A stretch of DNA of 64,000 bases from Streptomyces sp. NBC_00878 (GCF_026341515.1 NZ_JAPEOK010000002.1:496001-560000); one strand, 5' to 3'. Numbered from the stretch's first letter, positions 36,436-45,866 are shown. Numbers and translations are program-made. Notes: generated by a model from the letters alone, not told the origin.

Positions 36436-36505
36436 CACCGAAAGCCTCGCACCGAGAACGTCGCACCGAGAACGTCACACCGAAAACGTTGCACCGAATC
36501 TTCCG
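36436..36505. promoter_or_regulatory. Five tandem 14-bp repeats (iteron-like)
   Basis: Units CACCGAAAGCCTCG, CACCGAGAACGTCG, CACCGAGAACGTCA, CACCGAAAACGTTG and CACCGAATCTTCCG follow one another without spacers between the lacI-family gene and the oxidoreductase. The core AACGTT resembles the centre of LacI-family operators. Regulatory function is inferred. Confidence 0.65.
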
Positions 36506-36532
36506 TGGACCAGGACAACCGCAAGGAGAAGC

Positions 36533-38143
36533 GTGATACCCGAAGCCGACATCCTCATCGTGGGCGGCGGACTCGGCGGCGTCGCCGCGGCGCTGGCCGC
36601 CTGCCGTGCAGGCTGCCGCGTCGTGCTCACCGAGGAGACCGACTGGCTCGGCGGACAGCTCACCTCGCAGGCCGTACCGCCCGACGAGCACCCCTGGGTC
36701 GAACAGTTCGGCACCACCGCCTCGTACCGGCAACTGCGCGACGGCATCCGGCAGTTCTACCGGCAGTGGTACCCGCTGCGCTCGGCGGCGCTGGCGCTCA
36801 CGGACCTCAACCCCGGCGCCGGACGCGTGAGCAAACTCTGCCACGAGCCGCGTGTCGCGCTGGCCGTCCTTGAGGCCATGCTCGCGCCCCACCGGGCCGC
36901 CGGTCGACTGACCGTCCTCACCGACCACCGGCCCGTCGCGGCGGAGTCCGACAACGATGTCGTACGGTCCGTGACGCTGGCACACCGGTACGACGGCACC
37001 CGCGTCACCGTCCCGGCCCGGTACGTCATCGACGCCACCGAGACCGGCGGACTCCTGGACCTCGCCAACGTCGAGCACGTCTGTGGCACCGAGGCGCGCT
37101 CCGAGTACGACGAGCCGCACGCCCCCGACCAGGCCCAGCCACTCAACCAGCAGGGCATCACCGTGTGCTTCGCGCTCTCGCATCACGAGGGCGAGGACCA
37201 CACCATCGACCGCCCGGCGGACTACGACTTCTGGCGCGCGTACCGGCCGGACTTCTGGCCCGGCCCGCTCCTCGGCTTCGAGGCACCCGATCCGCGCTCC
37301 CTGGAACCCGTGCCGCGTACCTTCGTCCCCAACCCGGACCAGGACCCGCTCGGCGTCAGCGCCGACCAGAGCACGGAGCCCGGCGACAAGGAGCTGTGGG
37401 GCTTCCGCCGTATCCTCGCCCGCAAGCTGCACCGCCCCGGAGCCTTCGACTCCGACATCACCCTCGTCAACTGGCCGCTCAACGACTACTGGTTGAAGCC
37501 CCTCGTCGGGGCCGGAGCGCGGACCGGAGCCGAAGCGGTCACCGAGGCACGGCAGTTGTCCCTGTCGGTCCTGTACTGGCTCCAGACCGAGGCGCCCCGC
37601 CCGGACGGCGGCACCGGGTTCCCCGGCCTCCGCCCGCGCCCGGACGTGACCGGTACCGCCGACGGCCTGGCGAAGGCGCCGTACGTCCGCGAGTCCCGTC
37701 GTATCAAGGCCGTCACCACCGTCACCGAGCACGACGTGGCGATCGACCTGGTCGGACCCCACGGCGGCACCAAGTACCGGGACTCCGTCGGAGTCGGCGG
37801 CTACCGCATCGACCTGCACCCCTCGACCGGCGGCGACACCTACATCGACATCGGCTCGGTGCCCTTCGAGATCCCGCTCGGCGCACTGGTGCCGCGGCGG
37901 GTCCGCAATCTGCTGCCCGCGGGCAAGAACATCGGCACGACGCACATCACCAACGGCTGCTACCGGCTCCATCCGGTGGAGTGGAACATCGGCGAGGTCG
38001 CGGGCGCGCTCGCCGCCCACTGTCTCGCCGAGGACGTCGAACCGCACCAGGTGCAGGCCGAGGACAAGCGGTTCGAGGAGTTCGCCCGGCGGCTCGACCG
38101 CGAGGGAGTACAGCGCCACTGGCCGGACGTACGCGGCTACTGA
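36533..38143 (+). CDS. FAD-dependent oxidoreductase (FAD_oxidored family)
   Basis: A 536-residue flavoprotein with an N-terminal Rossmann motif (DILIVGGGLGGVAAALAACRAGC) and a conserved C-terminal FAD region (LLPAGKNIGTTHITNGCYRLHPVEWNIGEVAGALAAHCL). The fold matches the PF12831-type FAD oxidoreductases, whose substrates are mostly unknown. The GTG at 36533 follows AAGGAGAAGC. The last codons lie in the first unit of a 26-bp tandem repeat. It is probably the first enzyme of the LacI-controlled catabolic set. Confidence 0.85.
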   Translation: MIPEADILIVGGGLGGVAAALAACRAGCRVVLTEETDWLGGQLTSQAVPPDEHPWVEQFGTTASYRQLRDGIRQFYRQWYPLRSAALALTDLNPGAGRVSKLCHEPRVALAVLEAMLAPHRAAGRLTVLTDHRPVAAESDNDVVRSVTLAHRYDGTRVTVPARYVIDATETGGLLDLANVEHVCGTEARSEYDEPHAPDQAQPLNQQGITVCFALSHHEGEDHTIDRPADYDFWRAYRPDFWPGPLLGFEAPDPRSLEPVPRTFVPNPDQDPLGVSADQSTEPGDKELWGFRRILARKLHRPGAFDSDITLVNWPLNDYWLKPLVGAGARTGAEAVTEARQLSLSVLYWLQTEAPRPDGGTGFPGLRPRPDVTGTADGLAKAPYVRESRRIKAVTTVTEHDVAIDLVGPHGGTKYRDSVGVGGYRIDLHPSTGGDTYIDIGSVPFEIPLGALVPRRVRNLLPAGKNIGTTHITNGCYRLHPVEWNIGEVAGALAAHCLAEDVEPHQVQAEDKRFEEFARRLDREGVQRHWPDVRGY

Positions 38144-38198
38144 ACCGGCCGGACGTACGCGGCTGTTGAACAGGCCGGACGTACCCGGCTGCTGAACC
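38121..38198. repeat. Three tandem 26-bp repeats over the oxidoreductase stop
   Basis: Units 38121-38146, 38147-38172 and 38173-38198 all begin GGCCGGACGTAC and end in TGAAC; the first holds the last codons and the stop. They differ at one to three positions. Confidence 0.85.
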
Positions 38199-38317
38199 AC
38201 GGTGCACACGACGGCCCCGGCCGCCGTACCGCGCGCATGAGCAGGGCGGGTCGGTTTCGCCTGCCCGCCCGGCGATCGCCCGCGCATGACTGACAGAGCA
38301 CAAGGAGGTGCCCGGAC

Positions 38318-40447
38318 ATGACCACCCACAGAATCCGCGTCGGCATCGACGTGGGCGGAACGTTCACCGACGCCGTGGCCGTGGACGCCACGACACTGCG
38401 TCTGCTGGGACAGATCAAGGTCCCCACCAGCCACCACCACGAGGACGGAGTCGCCCACGGCATCGTCGAGGCACTGGACCGGCTGCTCGAACAGGTCGAC
38501 TGCGCTCCGGCCGACGTCGCGTTCCTGGCGCACGGCACGACCCAGGCCACCAACGCGCTGCTGGAGGGCGATGTCGCCACCGTCGGCCTGATCGGCATCG
38601 GCACGGGCCCCGGGGCCGTCCTCACTCGTCGGCTCGCCGCCCTCGGCCGTCTCGAACTCGCCCCCGGCAAGCGGCTTCCGCTCTCCTACGCCCACGTCGC
38701 CGACCCGGCCGACGCGACCGCTGTACGCGCCGCGGTCGAGGAGTTGACGGGAGCGGGCGCCCAAGTCCTCGTGGCCACCGAGCCGTTCGCCGTCGACCGT
38801 CCCGAAGGGGAGCAGGCCGTACTGGAAGCGGCCAGGCCGGCGGGGCTCCCGATGACGGCCGCACACGAGATCACCTCGCTGTACGGGCTGCACAAGCGGA
38901 CCCGTACCGCCGTCGTCAACGCGGCCATCCTGCCGCGCATGCTCGCCACCGCCGACCTCGTCGACGCGTCCATCACCAAGGCGGGCGTCACCGCACCGCT
39001 CATGGTCATGCGCTGCGACGGCGGCGTCATGGCGCTCGACGAGATGCGGCGACGCCCGCTTCTGACCGTGCTGTCGGGCCCCGCGGCCGGAGTCGCCGGC
39101 GCCCTGATGCAGGAACGGATCAGCGAGGGTGTCTTCCTCGAAACCGGCGGCACCTCCACCGACATCAGCGTCGTACGCCGAGGCAGGGTCGCCATCCGGC
39201 ACGCCACGATGCTCGGCAAGGCCTCGTACCTCAACGCCCTAGACGTCCGCACCGTCGGCGTCGGCGGCGGCTCGATGGTCCGGGTCGGCCAGGCCCGCAT
39301 CACCGCCGTCGGACCGCGCAGCGCCCACATCGCCGGACTGCCCTACGCCTGCTTCGCCGACCTCGACGACCTGCGCGACGCGACGCTCGCCACGGTGCGC
39401 CCGATGCCGGACGACCCGGCCGACTACGCCGTCCTGGACGCGGCGGGCGGCCGCTACGCCATCACCATGACCTGCGCCGCCAACGCGCTCGGCCGTGTCC
39501 CCGAAGGGGATTTCGCGCACTGCGACCAGCAGGTGGCGCAGGCCGCGATCGCCCCGCTCGCCGCCGCCCTGGGCATGGACGTGCCCACGGCCGCGCGCCG
39601 CATCCTCGACGCGGGCGTCACCCAGGTGCGGAAGGTGGTGGACGCACTCGTCCGCGACTACCGCCTCGACCCCGACACCGCGGTGCTCGTCGGCGGCGGG
39701 GGAGGAGCGGCCTCCGTCACCCCGCACCTGGCGGCACTCACCGGCATGGAGGGCAGGATCGCCCGGCACAGCGAGGTCATCAGCCCGATCGGCGTGGCCC
39801 TCGCCCTGGTGCGCGAACAGATCGAGCGGATCATCCCCGGTGCCTCCCAGGAGCAGATCCTCGCCGTACGCGCCGAGGCCGAGCAGGCCGTCGTCGCCCA
39901 GGGTGCCGCGGCCGACGGGGTCGAGGTCGAAGTGACCTTCGACCCGCAGACCAGCACCGTGCGCGCCATCGCCACCGGCGCCACCGAACTGCGGACCCAG
40001 GACCGCTCGCACAGCGCCGACGCCACCGAACGCCTCACCGCCGCGGCCGTCAGCCTCAAGACCGACCCCGCCCGGGTCCGCGTCCTCGCCGGCACACCCG
40101 CCCACACGGTCTACGGCACCGAGGTGCGCCGCCGACTGCGGGCACCCCGGAAACCCGTACGCGTCGTCGACGCCGACGGCGTCGTACGCCTGCACGCCTC
40201 CGACGCACAGGTAGCCGCCACCACCGTGGCCGCCGCCCCCCAACTCCTCGCCCGCCTGGTGCGCGAGGCCACCTCGTACGGAGACGGGGGCGTCCGCGCC
40301 CCCGCGCTGCGCCTCCTGCTCGGCTCCCGCATCGCCGACCTCTCCGGCGTCCTCGATCCGCAGCCGCTGCTCGCCCTGGCCCACAGCGAGATGCGTGACC
40401 GCGCGGCCGACGAGCCCGTGGTGGCCGTGGTGGAGGTGAGGTCATGA
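38318..40447 (+). CDS. Hydantoinase/oxoprolinase family protein (HyuA-like)
   Basis: A 709-residue protein with the ASKHA-type N-terminal ATP motif (RVGIDVGGTFTDAVAVD), LAHGTTQATNALLEG, and the central block FLETGGTSTDISVVRRG with VGGGSMVRVG. Family members are ATP-dependent amidohydrolases (hydantoin or 5-oxoproline) and normally pair with a HyuB subunit; none is encoded here. AAGGAGGTG precedes the ATG. It overlaps the next gene (ATGA) and is coupled to it. Confidence 0.88.
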   Translation: MTTHRIRVGIDVGGTFTDAVAVDATTLRLLGQIKVPTSHHHEDGVAHGIVEALDRLLEQVDCAPADVAFLAHGTTQATNALLEGDVATVGLIGIGTGPGAVLTRRLAALGRLELAPGKRLPLSYAHVADPADATAVRAAVEELTGAGAQVLVATEPFAVDRPEGEQAVLEAARPAGLPMTAAHEITSLYGLHKRTRTAVVNAAILPRMLATADLVDASITKAGVTAPLMVMRCDGGVMALDEMRRRPLLTVLSGPAAGVAGALMQERISEGVFLETGGTSTDISVVRRGRVAIRHATMLGKASYLNALDVRTVGVGGGSMVRVGQARITAVGPRSAHIAGLPYACFADLDDLRDATLATVRPMPDDPADYAVLDAAGGRYAITMTCAANALGRVPEGDFAHCDQQVAQAAIAPLAAALGMDVPTAARRILDAGVTQVRKVVDALVRDYRLDPDTAVLVGGGGGAASVTPHLAALTGMEGRIARHSEVISPIGVALALVREQIERIIPGASQEQILAVRAEAEQAVVAQGAAADGVEVEVTFDPQTSTVRAIATGATELRTQDRSHSADATERLTAAAVSLKTDPARVRVLAGTPAHTVYGTEVRRRLRAPRKPVRVVDADGVVRLHASDAQVAATTVAAAPQLLARLVREATSYGDGGVRAPALRLLLGSRIADLSGVLDPQPLLALAHSEMRDRAADEPVVAVVEVRS

Positions 40448-41049
40448 CCGGCGCCCTCGCGGCACGGCCAGCTGGTCACCTGGCGCCCGTCACCGATCCG
40501 GCCGCGGACGACCTCGATCTCGCAGTACGCCTCCTCGCCGCGACGCCCACCCACGAGGGACGGGACCCCGTGCAGCTGCGCCACTGGGCCCAGGCCGCGG
40601 ACGCGTTCGGCGCGACACTCGGCCCCGGCCCGTGCCGCGCCCGGATCGTGGAACGCGGCGACGGGCTCGAACAGGCGCTGCTCGCCCGCTACACCTCGCG
40701 TCCCGCCACCGTCGAGCTCTACACCGACACCATCGAACGAGCCGAGATCCTGATCGACGAACTCGGCTGGCGCGCCTGGTATCCCGTGGGATCCGTTCGC
40801 GCCGCGGCCCTCGCCCACGAGACCGCGCACGAACTGCTGCACGCCAAGGACACGAAGACCGCCCTCAAGGAAGCAATCGGGCACAGCGCCCTGCGGCTGG
40901 GCCGCTTCCGGATCCTGGCCCATGTCGCCGGGGCCGAGGAGATCGCCGCCCACGCCTACGCCCGTACCGTCTGCGGACTCGGCCGCAGCCCCCTCCTGCT
41001 CACCGCCGCGCTCGCCGCCGCGGTCGGCGCACCAAGAAGAGAGAACTGA
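40444..41049 (+). CDS. Small protein with HEXXH zinc-site motif
   Basis: A 201-residue soluble protein of no family I can name. Residues 125-133 read HETAHELLH, a zincin-like HEXXH, with a downstream acidic pair (AEEIAAHAY, about 164-172) that could supply a third ligand. It is translationally coupled to the hydantoinase-like gene and 3 bases from the transporter gene. It may be a metallohydrolase acting on the same substrate, or a non-enzymatic partner replacing HyuB. Confidence 0.7.
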   Translation: MTGALAARPAGHLAPVTDPAADDLDLAVRLLAATPTHEGRDPVQLRHWAQAADAFGATLGPGPCRARIVERGDGLEQALLARYTSRPATVELYTDTIERAEILIDELGWRAWYPVGSVRAAALAHETAHELLHAKDTKTALKEAIGHSALRLGRFRILAHVAGAEEIAAHAYARTVCGLGRSPLLLTAALAAAVGAPRREN

Positions 41050-41052
41050 GCC

Positions 41053-42339
41053 ATGGGCGTTGTCATCCTGCTCGTCATGGCCGCGGGTGTCGCCGCCATG
41101 CTCACCCGCAAACTGCCCACGGCGTTCGCGCTCGTCATCCTCGCCGTCGTCATCGCCTTCCTCGCCGGCGCACCGCTGACCGGGAAGAACAGCGTCCTGG
41201 ACACGGTCCTCCAGGAGGGTGCGCCCACGCTGGCCGCCACCATGATCGCCATCGTGCTGGGCTCATGGCTCGGCAAACTCCTGGAGGAGACGGGCGTCGC
41301 CGCCACACTCGTCCGCAAGATCGTCGAGTTCGGCGGCGACCGCCCGGTCGTCGTGGCCCTCGGCGTGCTGGCGGTCTCCGCCCTCGTCGGCACCGTCACC
41401 GGTTCCGCGCCCGCCGCGATGCTCGCGGGCCTCATCGGCATCCCGGCCATGATCGCGGTGGGCATCCCGAAAGTGACCGCCGCCGGGACCATCCTCATGG
41501 GCATCGCCGTGGGCATCCCCTTCGAACTGCCCCTGTGGCAGTTCTTCTCCACCGCCCTGGAACTGCCCATACCGACCGTCCGCGGCTTCATGGTCAAACT
41601 GTTCCCGTTCGCCCTCGTGGCCGCCGTACTCTACGTACTCGTCGAGTCCCGCCGACGCGGCGTGGAACACACCTGGTCGCTCAAGTCCGTGCAGGACAAG
41701 CCCCGTTCACCCGGCCGCCGGGAGAAGCTGGGCGACGCCCCCTGGTACGCGCTGCTCACCCCGGCCGTGCCCCTGATCCTCGCCCTGGGCTTCGAACTCG
41801 CCATCATCCCCTCCCTGTTGGCCGGAGTGCTGTACGCCCTGGTCACCACCACCCGCCCCCGGGACATGAACAAGCGGCTCCTGCGCACCCTGTACGGCGG
41901 TTTCGATGTGGCAGCCCCGCCGATCGCCCTGTTCATCGCCATCGGCATCCTGCTCGCCGCCGTGAAACTGCCCGGTGCCGTCGACGCACTCGAACCGCTG
42001 ATGAAGGCGGTCAGCCCGCACAACGCCGTGCTGTTCGTCATCGTCTTCACCCTGCTCGCGCCGCTGTGCCTCTACCGCGGGCCGCTGAACGTGTTCGGGC
42101 TGGGTGCCGGCATCGCGGGCGTCCTGATCGCCACGGGTATCTATCCCGCCGCGGTCGTCCTCGGGATGGCCACGTCGTACAACCAGGTCTTCGGTGTCGC
42201 CGACCCGACCAGTACGCAGACCGTGTGGGCCGCCCAGTACGCGGGCGTCTCCCCGCAGCAGGTCATGGTGCGCACCCTCCCGTACGTCTGGGCCGTCGCC
42301 CTCGGCGGGCTGTGCGTCACCGCGGCCACCTACCTCTGA
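41053..42339 (+). CDS. GntP/ion-transporter-superfamily permease
   Basis: A 428-residue membrane protein with about 11 hydrophobic segments and the internal two-fold layout of gluconate/organic-acid permeases (LVGTVTGSAPAAMLAGLIGIPAM and YRGPLNVFGLGAGIAG as pseudo-symmetric re-entrant regions). Its place after the hydantoinase and HEXXH genes suggests it imports their substrate, likely a small organic or amino-acid-derived anion. The subfamily is uncertain. Confidence 0.8.
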   Translation: MGVVILLVMAAGVAAMLTRKLPTAFALVILAVVIAFLAGAPLTGKNSVLDTVLQEGAPTLAATMIAIVLGSWLGKLLEETGVAATLVRKIVEFGGDRPVVVALGVLAVSALVGTVTGSAPAAMLAGLIGIPAMIAVGIPKVTAAGTILMGIAVGIPFELPLWQFFSTALELPIPTVRGFMVKLFPFALVAAVLYVLVESRRRGVEHTWSLKSVQDKPRSPGRREKLGDAPWYALLTPAVPLILALGFELAIIPSLLAGVLYALVTTTRPRDMNKRLLRTLYGGFDVAAPPIALFIAIGILLAAVKLPGAVDALEPLMKAVSPHNAVLFVIVFTLLAPLCLYRGPLNVFGLGAGIAGVLIATGIYPAAVVLGMATSYNQVFGVADPTSTQTVWAAQYAGVSPQQVMVRTLPYVWAVALGGLCVTAATYL

Positions 42340-42398
42340 CGTTCCGCATCTCCCCGATCTCTCCCCCCCCCACATCCCCCATCTCTCCGGAGCCGACC

Positions 42399-43394
42399 AT
42401 GCCTGAGCATTTCGACCGTCGTCTGTTCCTGCGCACCACCGCGGCCACCGGCGCCGCCCTCACCCTCGGTGGACTCTCCGCCCCGACCGCGTCCGCCGCC
42501 CTCGGCGGATTCCCCGACTACACCCACGTCCGTACGCTGCTCACCCCGTCCCAGCTGAAGTACAACCCGACGGGCGAGATCATCTTCCCGTGCCTCCGCG
42601 GAACGACTGGACGCCTCTCCAATCCCCTCGCGAGGTACTACCTGTACTACGGGCCGCACGACGCGCCCGGCGGCATCTGCCTGGCCTACGGCAACTCTCT
42701 GGAGGGCCCCTTCACGGAGTATCCGAACAACCCGATCGTCAGGAACAACTGGCAGCCCCACTACTCCGTCAGCCACGTGGCGTCCCCCCACGTGATGTGG
42801 AACGAGAGCGCCAAGGAGATGTGGCTCTACTTTCACGGCGAGAACACGACGACCCGACTGGCCCGGTCCAAGGACGGCATCAACTTCACCTACGACAAGG
42901 TCGTCCTGTCCACGTCGATGCTGCCGAGCGGCACGACCGAGACGTCGTACGCCCGTGTCTTCCCGCACGAACTGCCGTCCCGCGGTGCCCACTACGTCAT
43001 GGTGTTCATGCTGAACAACACCACCAACCACCGTGACATCCACTGGGGTTGGTCCGCCGACGGGCGCACCTGGAGTTACGACCAGCAGCCGCTGGTCCGG
43101 CACTCCGACGTCGGCGCCGTCAACATCGGCGGGCCGCACCTGCTCTACCGGAACAACAGCACCTACGTCGTCTACAACAAGGACAAGGAGAGCGGCGGCG
43201 ACCTGATGATCACGGAGGTGGGGAACGACTTCAGCAAGCGCGCCCACCTCGGTGTCTTCTACAACTCCCGGAGCGGGGCCCCGGAGAACGGCCGAGCCGC
43301 CGCCCCGTCGTTCGGCACCGACGGCGGCGTGCCGTACATGATCTACGAGGCGGGGGAGCGCCTCGCCGGTTCCATCGCGATGGCCCGCGGCTGA
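42399..43394 (+). CDS. Tat-secreted beta-propeller glycoside-hydrolase-like protein
   Basis: A 331-residue protein with a Tat signal (DRRLFLRTTAATGAALTLGG, cleavage near ASA) followed by repeated Trp/Tyr-rich blades (WLYFHGENTTTRLARSKDGINF, HWGWSADGRTWSYD), the pattern of five-bladed GH43/GH32-type propellers. No catalytic triad can be named with confidence. It is co-directional with the transporter after 59 bp that include a poly-C run. TCCGGAG precedes the ATG. Confidence 0.75.
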   Translation: MPEHFDRRLFLRTTAATGAALTLGGLSAPTASAALGGFPDYTHVRTLLTPSQLKYNPTGEIIFPCLRGTTGRLSNPLARYYLYYGPHDAPGGICLAYGNSLEGPFTEYPNNPIVRNNWQPHYSVSHVASPHVMWNESAKEMWLYFHGENTTTRLARSKDGINFTYDKVVLSTSMLPSGTTETSYARVFPHELPSRGAHYVMVFMLNNTTNHRDIHWGWSADGRTWSYDQQPLVRHSDVGAVNIGGPHLLYRNNSTYVVYNKDKESGGDLMITEVGNDFSKRAHLGVFYNSRSGAPENGRAAAPSFGTDGGVPYMIYEAGERLAGSIAMARG

Positions 43395-43404
43395 CGCGGC
43401 CACC

Positions 43405-43432
43405 GGTCCGGAGGCACACCGGCCTCCGGACC
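43405..43432. terminator. Bidirectional hairpin terminator
   Basis: GGTCCGGAGGC and GCCTCCGGACC form an 11-bp perfect stem with a 6-base loop, between the convergent propeller and glycosidase genes. Confidence 0.8.
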
Positions 43433-43453
43433 CGCGACGTGCGCGCCCCGCGC

Positions 43454-45583
43454 CTACACCGCCTCCAGCCAGAACGCCTTGCCCTTCGAGGTGTTCTCGG
43501 ACAGGTCGACCGGAAGCCCCTCGGTGCGCAGGCGCTCGCCCGTGAACTGCCCCTTCGCGGTGTGCGCCTGCGTGCCGTCGTCGTCGATGGTGATGTCCGT
43601 GACGGCGTACGTCGTGCGGTCCTTCAGCCAGCGCACCTTGGCGGCGACGGCCGTCTGCGCGGTGCCGGCGGCGGTCGCGATCAGGAGGGCGGTGCGGCGC
43701 GGCGCGTCCGCCCACATCCACACGTACGGGCCCTTGGCACTGTCCCACTCCGTCGTGTCCCAGCCCTGGCCCAGGTGGACGGGCAGGAACTGACCATCCG
43801 TCAGCGCGGTGATCTCGGGCCGCCTGCGCCAGGCGTTGAAGACACCCATCAACCTCACCGCCGCCTCGGGCCACTTGGTCGCGTCGCCGGGATCCTGGGG
43901 GAACTTGACGGCGCGGACGGCCATGTAGGAGTAGTAGTCCTCCATGCGGCCGGTCATTTTGCCGCCGTTCATGTAGGTCGCGCCCATCGGCAGGTGTCCG
44001 AAGGCGGTGAGCGCCGTACGCAGCGACAGGTCCTCCCCGGTGACGCCCCCGTTGGAGGTGTTCCAGCCGTTGTACGCGATGTGCAGCAGGCCGTTGTTGC
44101 GGTCGCCCTGGGTGGGGGCGATATCGAGTTCACTGGTCAGCTTGGGCAGGTACTGAGGGTTCTTCGTCACCAGGTCGTTGAGCATGGTCCGGGTGAGGAC
44201 GGCCTTGCGGTAGACGTTGTCACTCGGGTGCGAGTAGGCGGTCGTCCGCTCGTTCTGCCAGTACTCGGTGAGGTCGATCATGTGCTGGGTGACGCCGTAG
44301 TCGTTGAGCAGCGTCTCGATCTGGCCCCTCTTGTAGGCGAGTTGGGCCGGGTCGGCGAGGTCGCGGCCCTTGAGATGGCCGTCTCCCGTCAGGCAGAACC
44401 ACAGACCGAAGCCGAGTCCGTTGTCCTTGAGCGTCTTCGAGAGCATTGCCAGGCTGGTGATGGACTTCTTCATGGAGTCGCTGGGCTCGATGGAATCCCG
44501 CGTGGTGTTCCAGTAGTCGTCGAGCATCACCATGTCGAGGCCCGCCCGCTTCGTCTGCGGGATGACGGTGTCGTAGTAGTAGCCGACGGGCAGTTCATGA
44601 CCCGGGCCGCCGCGGTAGTCCCAGTCGTTCTGGTGGAAGAGCGTGGTCGTGCGGTGGTACTTGAAGCGCTTGCGGAAGTGCAGCTCGTCGGCCATCTTGC
44701 CGTCGACGACATCGCCCTTGAAGACCGTCAGGTTGACCGCGAGATACTCGAACTCCTCACCCGGGAACAGTGACAGCCGCAGCGCCTCGGGGTGGGTGTC
44801 CACGGAGACGGTGTCCTGCTCGTGCCAGGCGTTGACGCCCGCGAACGGCGGCAGCATGTAGTCGGTCGGGTAGTTGCCGTTGCCACGCTGGGTCTTCCAG
44901 TTGAGCTCGGGACTCACACTCCAGCCGTCCCCGGAGTCGTACACGTTGAGGGCCTTCTTCGGCCAGGACCTGCCGACGGGGTCGGTACTCAACGACCCTC
45001 GTGTGCTGAACCACTTCATGTTCGGGACGTAGTGGAGGGTGTGCGGCTCGTCGGGCAGCCGCAGGCCGATCACGGTGGAGCGGGTGAGGGTGAGCTCGCG
45101 GACCGTGTCCTCATTGCGTACGAGGGTGAAGTAGCGCAGGCCCGCGTCGCCGTCGTAGATCTCGAAGACGAGGGTGACGCGGAACGGCCGGGGCGTGGTT
45201 CTGCGCAGGGGGATACGGACGCGTTCCCCGACCCGCCAGGACCTCTCCGTCGTGCGTACGGTGATGAGTTCCCTGGTCGTCGCGCCCAGGCTCCACCCTC
45301 CGTCGTCGGCGCGTACGGTGTCGGCGCCGTCGAGTTCGTGGGCGAAGAGCAGTGAGGGCGCGGCGGCCAAGTAGTCACGGCCCGCACGCTTGTTGACGAG
45401 CCCGGAGAGGCGGATGCCGCCGCTTTCGTAGGTGACCGTGGCTCTGAGCGAGTCGTTCTCGAAGGTCCAGTTCCGCGCTCCGCGCCGGATGCTCTCCGAC
45501 AGCGCGGCGGCGGATCCGGTCCCTGCCGCCAGGAAGGCGGCCGAGGCAGTACCGAGGAAGAGGCGGCGGCTCAGTGGGGACAT
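43454..45583 (-). CDS. Tat-secreted glycosidase, GH36/alpha-galactosidase-like
   Basis: A 709-residue exported enzyme: Tat signal (SRRLFLGTASAAFLAAG), an N-terminal beta-supersandwich (about 40-300), a (beta/alpha)8 barrel with MVMLDDYWN and LTEYWQNE as candidate catalytic-carboxylate strands, and a C-terminal beta domain. This layout matches clan GH-D (GH36-like) alpha-galactosidases; specificity is inferred only. Its promoter carries two LacI-style palindromes (45626-45664), so sugar-responsive repression is likely. Confidence 0.8.
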   Translation of the reverse strand: MSPLSRRLFLGTASAAFLAAGTGSAAALSESIRRGARNWTFENDSLRATVTYESGGIRLSGLVNKRAGRDYLAAAPSLLFAHELDGADTVRADDGGWSLGATTRELITVRTTERSWRVGERVRIPLRRTTPRPFRVTLVFEIYDGDAGLRYFTLVRNEDTVRELTLTRSTVIGLRLPDEPHTLHYVPNMKWFSTRGSLSTDPVGRSWPKKALNVYDSGDGWSVSPELNWKTQRGNGNYPTDYMLPPFAGVNAWHEQDTVSVDTHPEALRLSLFPGEEFEYLAVNLTVFKGDVVDGKMADELHFRKRFKYHRTTTLFHQNDWDYRGGPGHELPVGYYYDTVIPQTKRAGLDMVMLDDYWNTTRDSIEPSDSMKKSITSLAMLSKTLKDNGLGFGLWFCLTGDGHLKGRDLADPAQLAYKRGQIETLLNDYGVTQHMIDLTEYWQNERTTAYSHPSDNVYRKAVLTRTMLNDLVTKNPQYLPKLTSELDIAPTQGDRNNGLLHIAYNGWNTSNGGVTGEDLSLRTALTAFGHLPMGATYMNGGKMTGRMEDYYSYMAVRAVKFPQDPGDATKWPEAAVRLMGVFNAWRRRPEITALTDGQFLPVHLGQGWDTTEWDSAKGPYVWMWADAPRRTALLIATAAGTAQTAVAAKVRWLKDRTTYAVTDITIDDDGTQAHTAKGQFTGERLRTEGLPVDLSENTSKGKAFWLEAV

Positions 45584-45625
45584 GATCAGGCATCACCCTT
45601 ATCTGGTCCTTGGCATTCTCAACAC

Positions 45626-45664
45626 CCTGACATCGTTGTCAGGTGCCCATAACAGCAAGCGCTT
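45626..45664. promoter_or_regulatory. LacI-type operators upstream of the glycosidase gene
   Basis: CCTGACATCGTTGTCAGG (45626-45643) is a palindrome with a CG-centred core. AAGCGCTT (45657-45664) is a second short palindrome of the kind bound by LacI/CcpA-family repressors. Both lie within 85 bp of the glycosidase start. Confidence 0.65.
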
Positions 45665-45825
45665 TCACCTCCGTGAAACCTAAGTGTCGTTCGGCGGGCC
45701 GGTCAACAGGGCTGCATGACCCAATCGACCGGCCCCTCAAGGGAGTACGCGTGATGCGTCGAGTGCCCCAAGAGGCGACTCAAGTCTTGACGTGTCCACC
45801 GGGCGCCCGAAGAATGACCGCGACC

Positions 45826-45846
45826 CTCTGACAACGTTGTCCAGAG
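45826..45846. promoter_or_regulatory. LacI-type operator upstream of the chimeric ORF
   Basis: The core ACAACGTTGT (45831-45840) is flanked by CTCTG and CAGAG arms offset by one base. It is closely related to the glycosidase operator at 45626 and lies 21 bp before the chimeric ORF. Confidence 0.6.
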
Positions 45847-45866
45847 AATGGGAAAGGTCACGCCGC

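Noticed and set aside
40444..41049. HyuB subunit
   Set aside because: At 201 residues it is far too short for HyuB and has an HEXXH motif instead of HyuB features.
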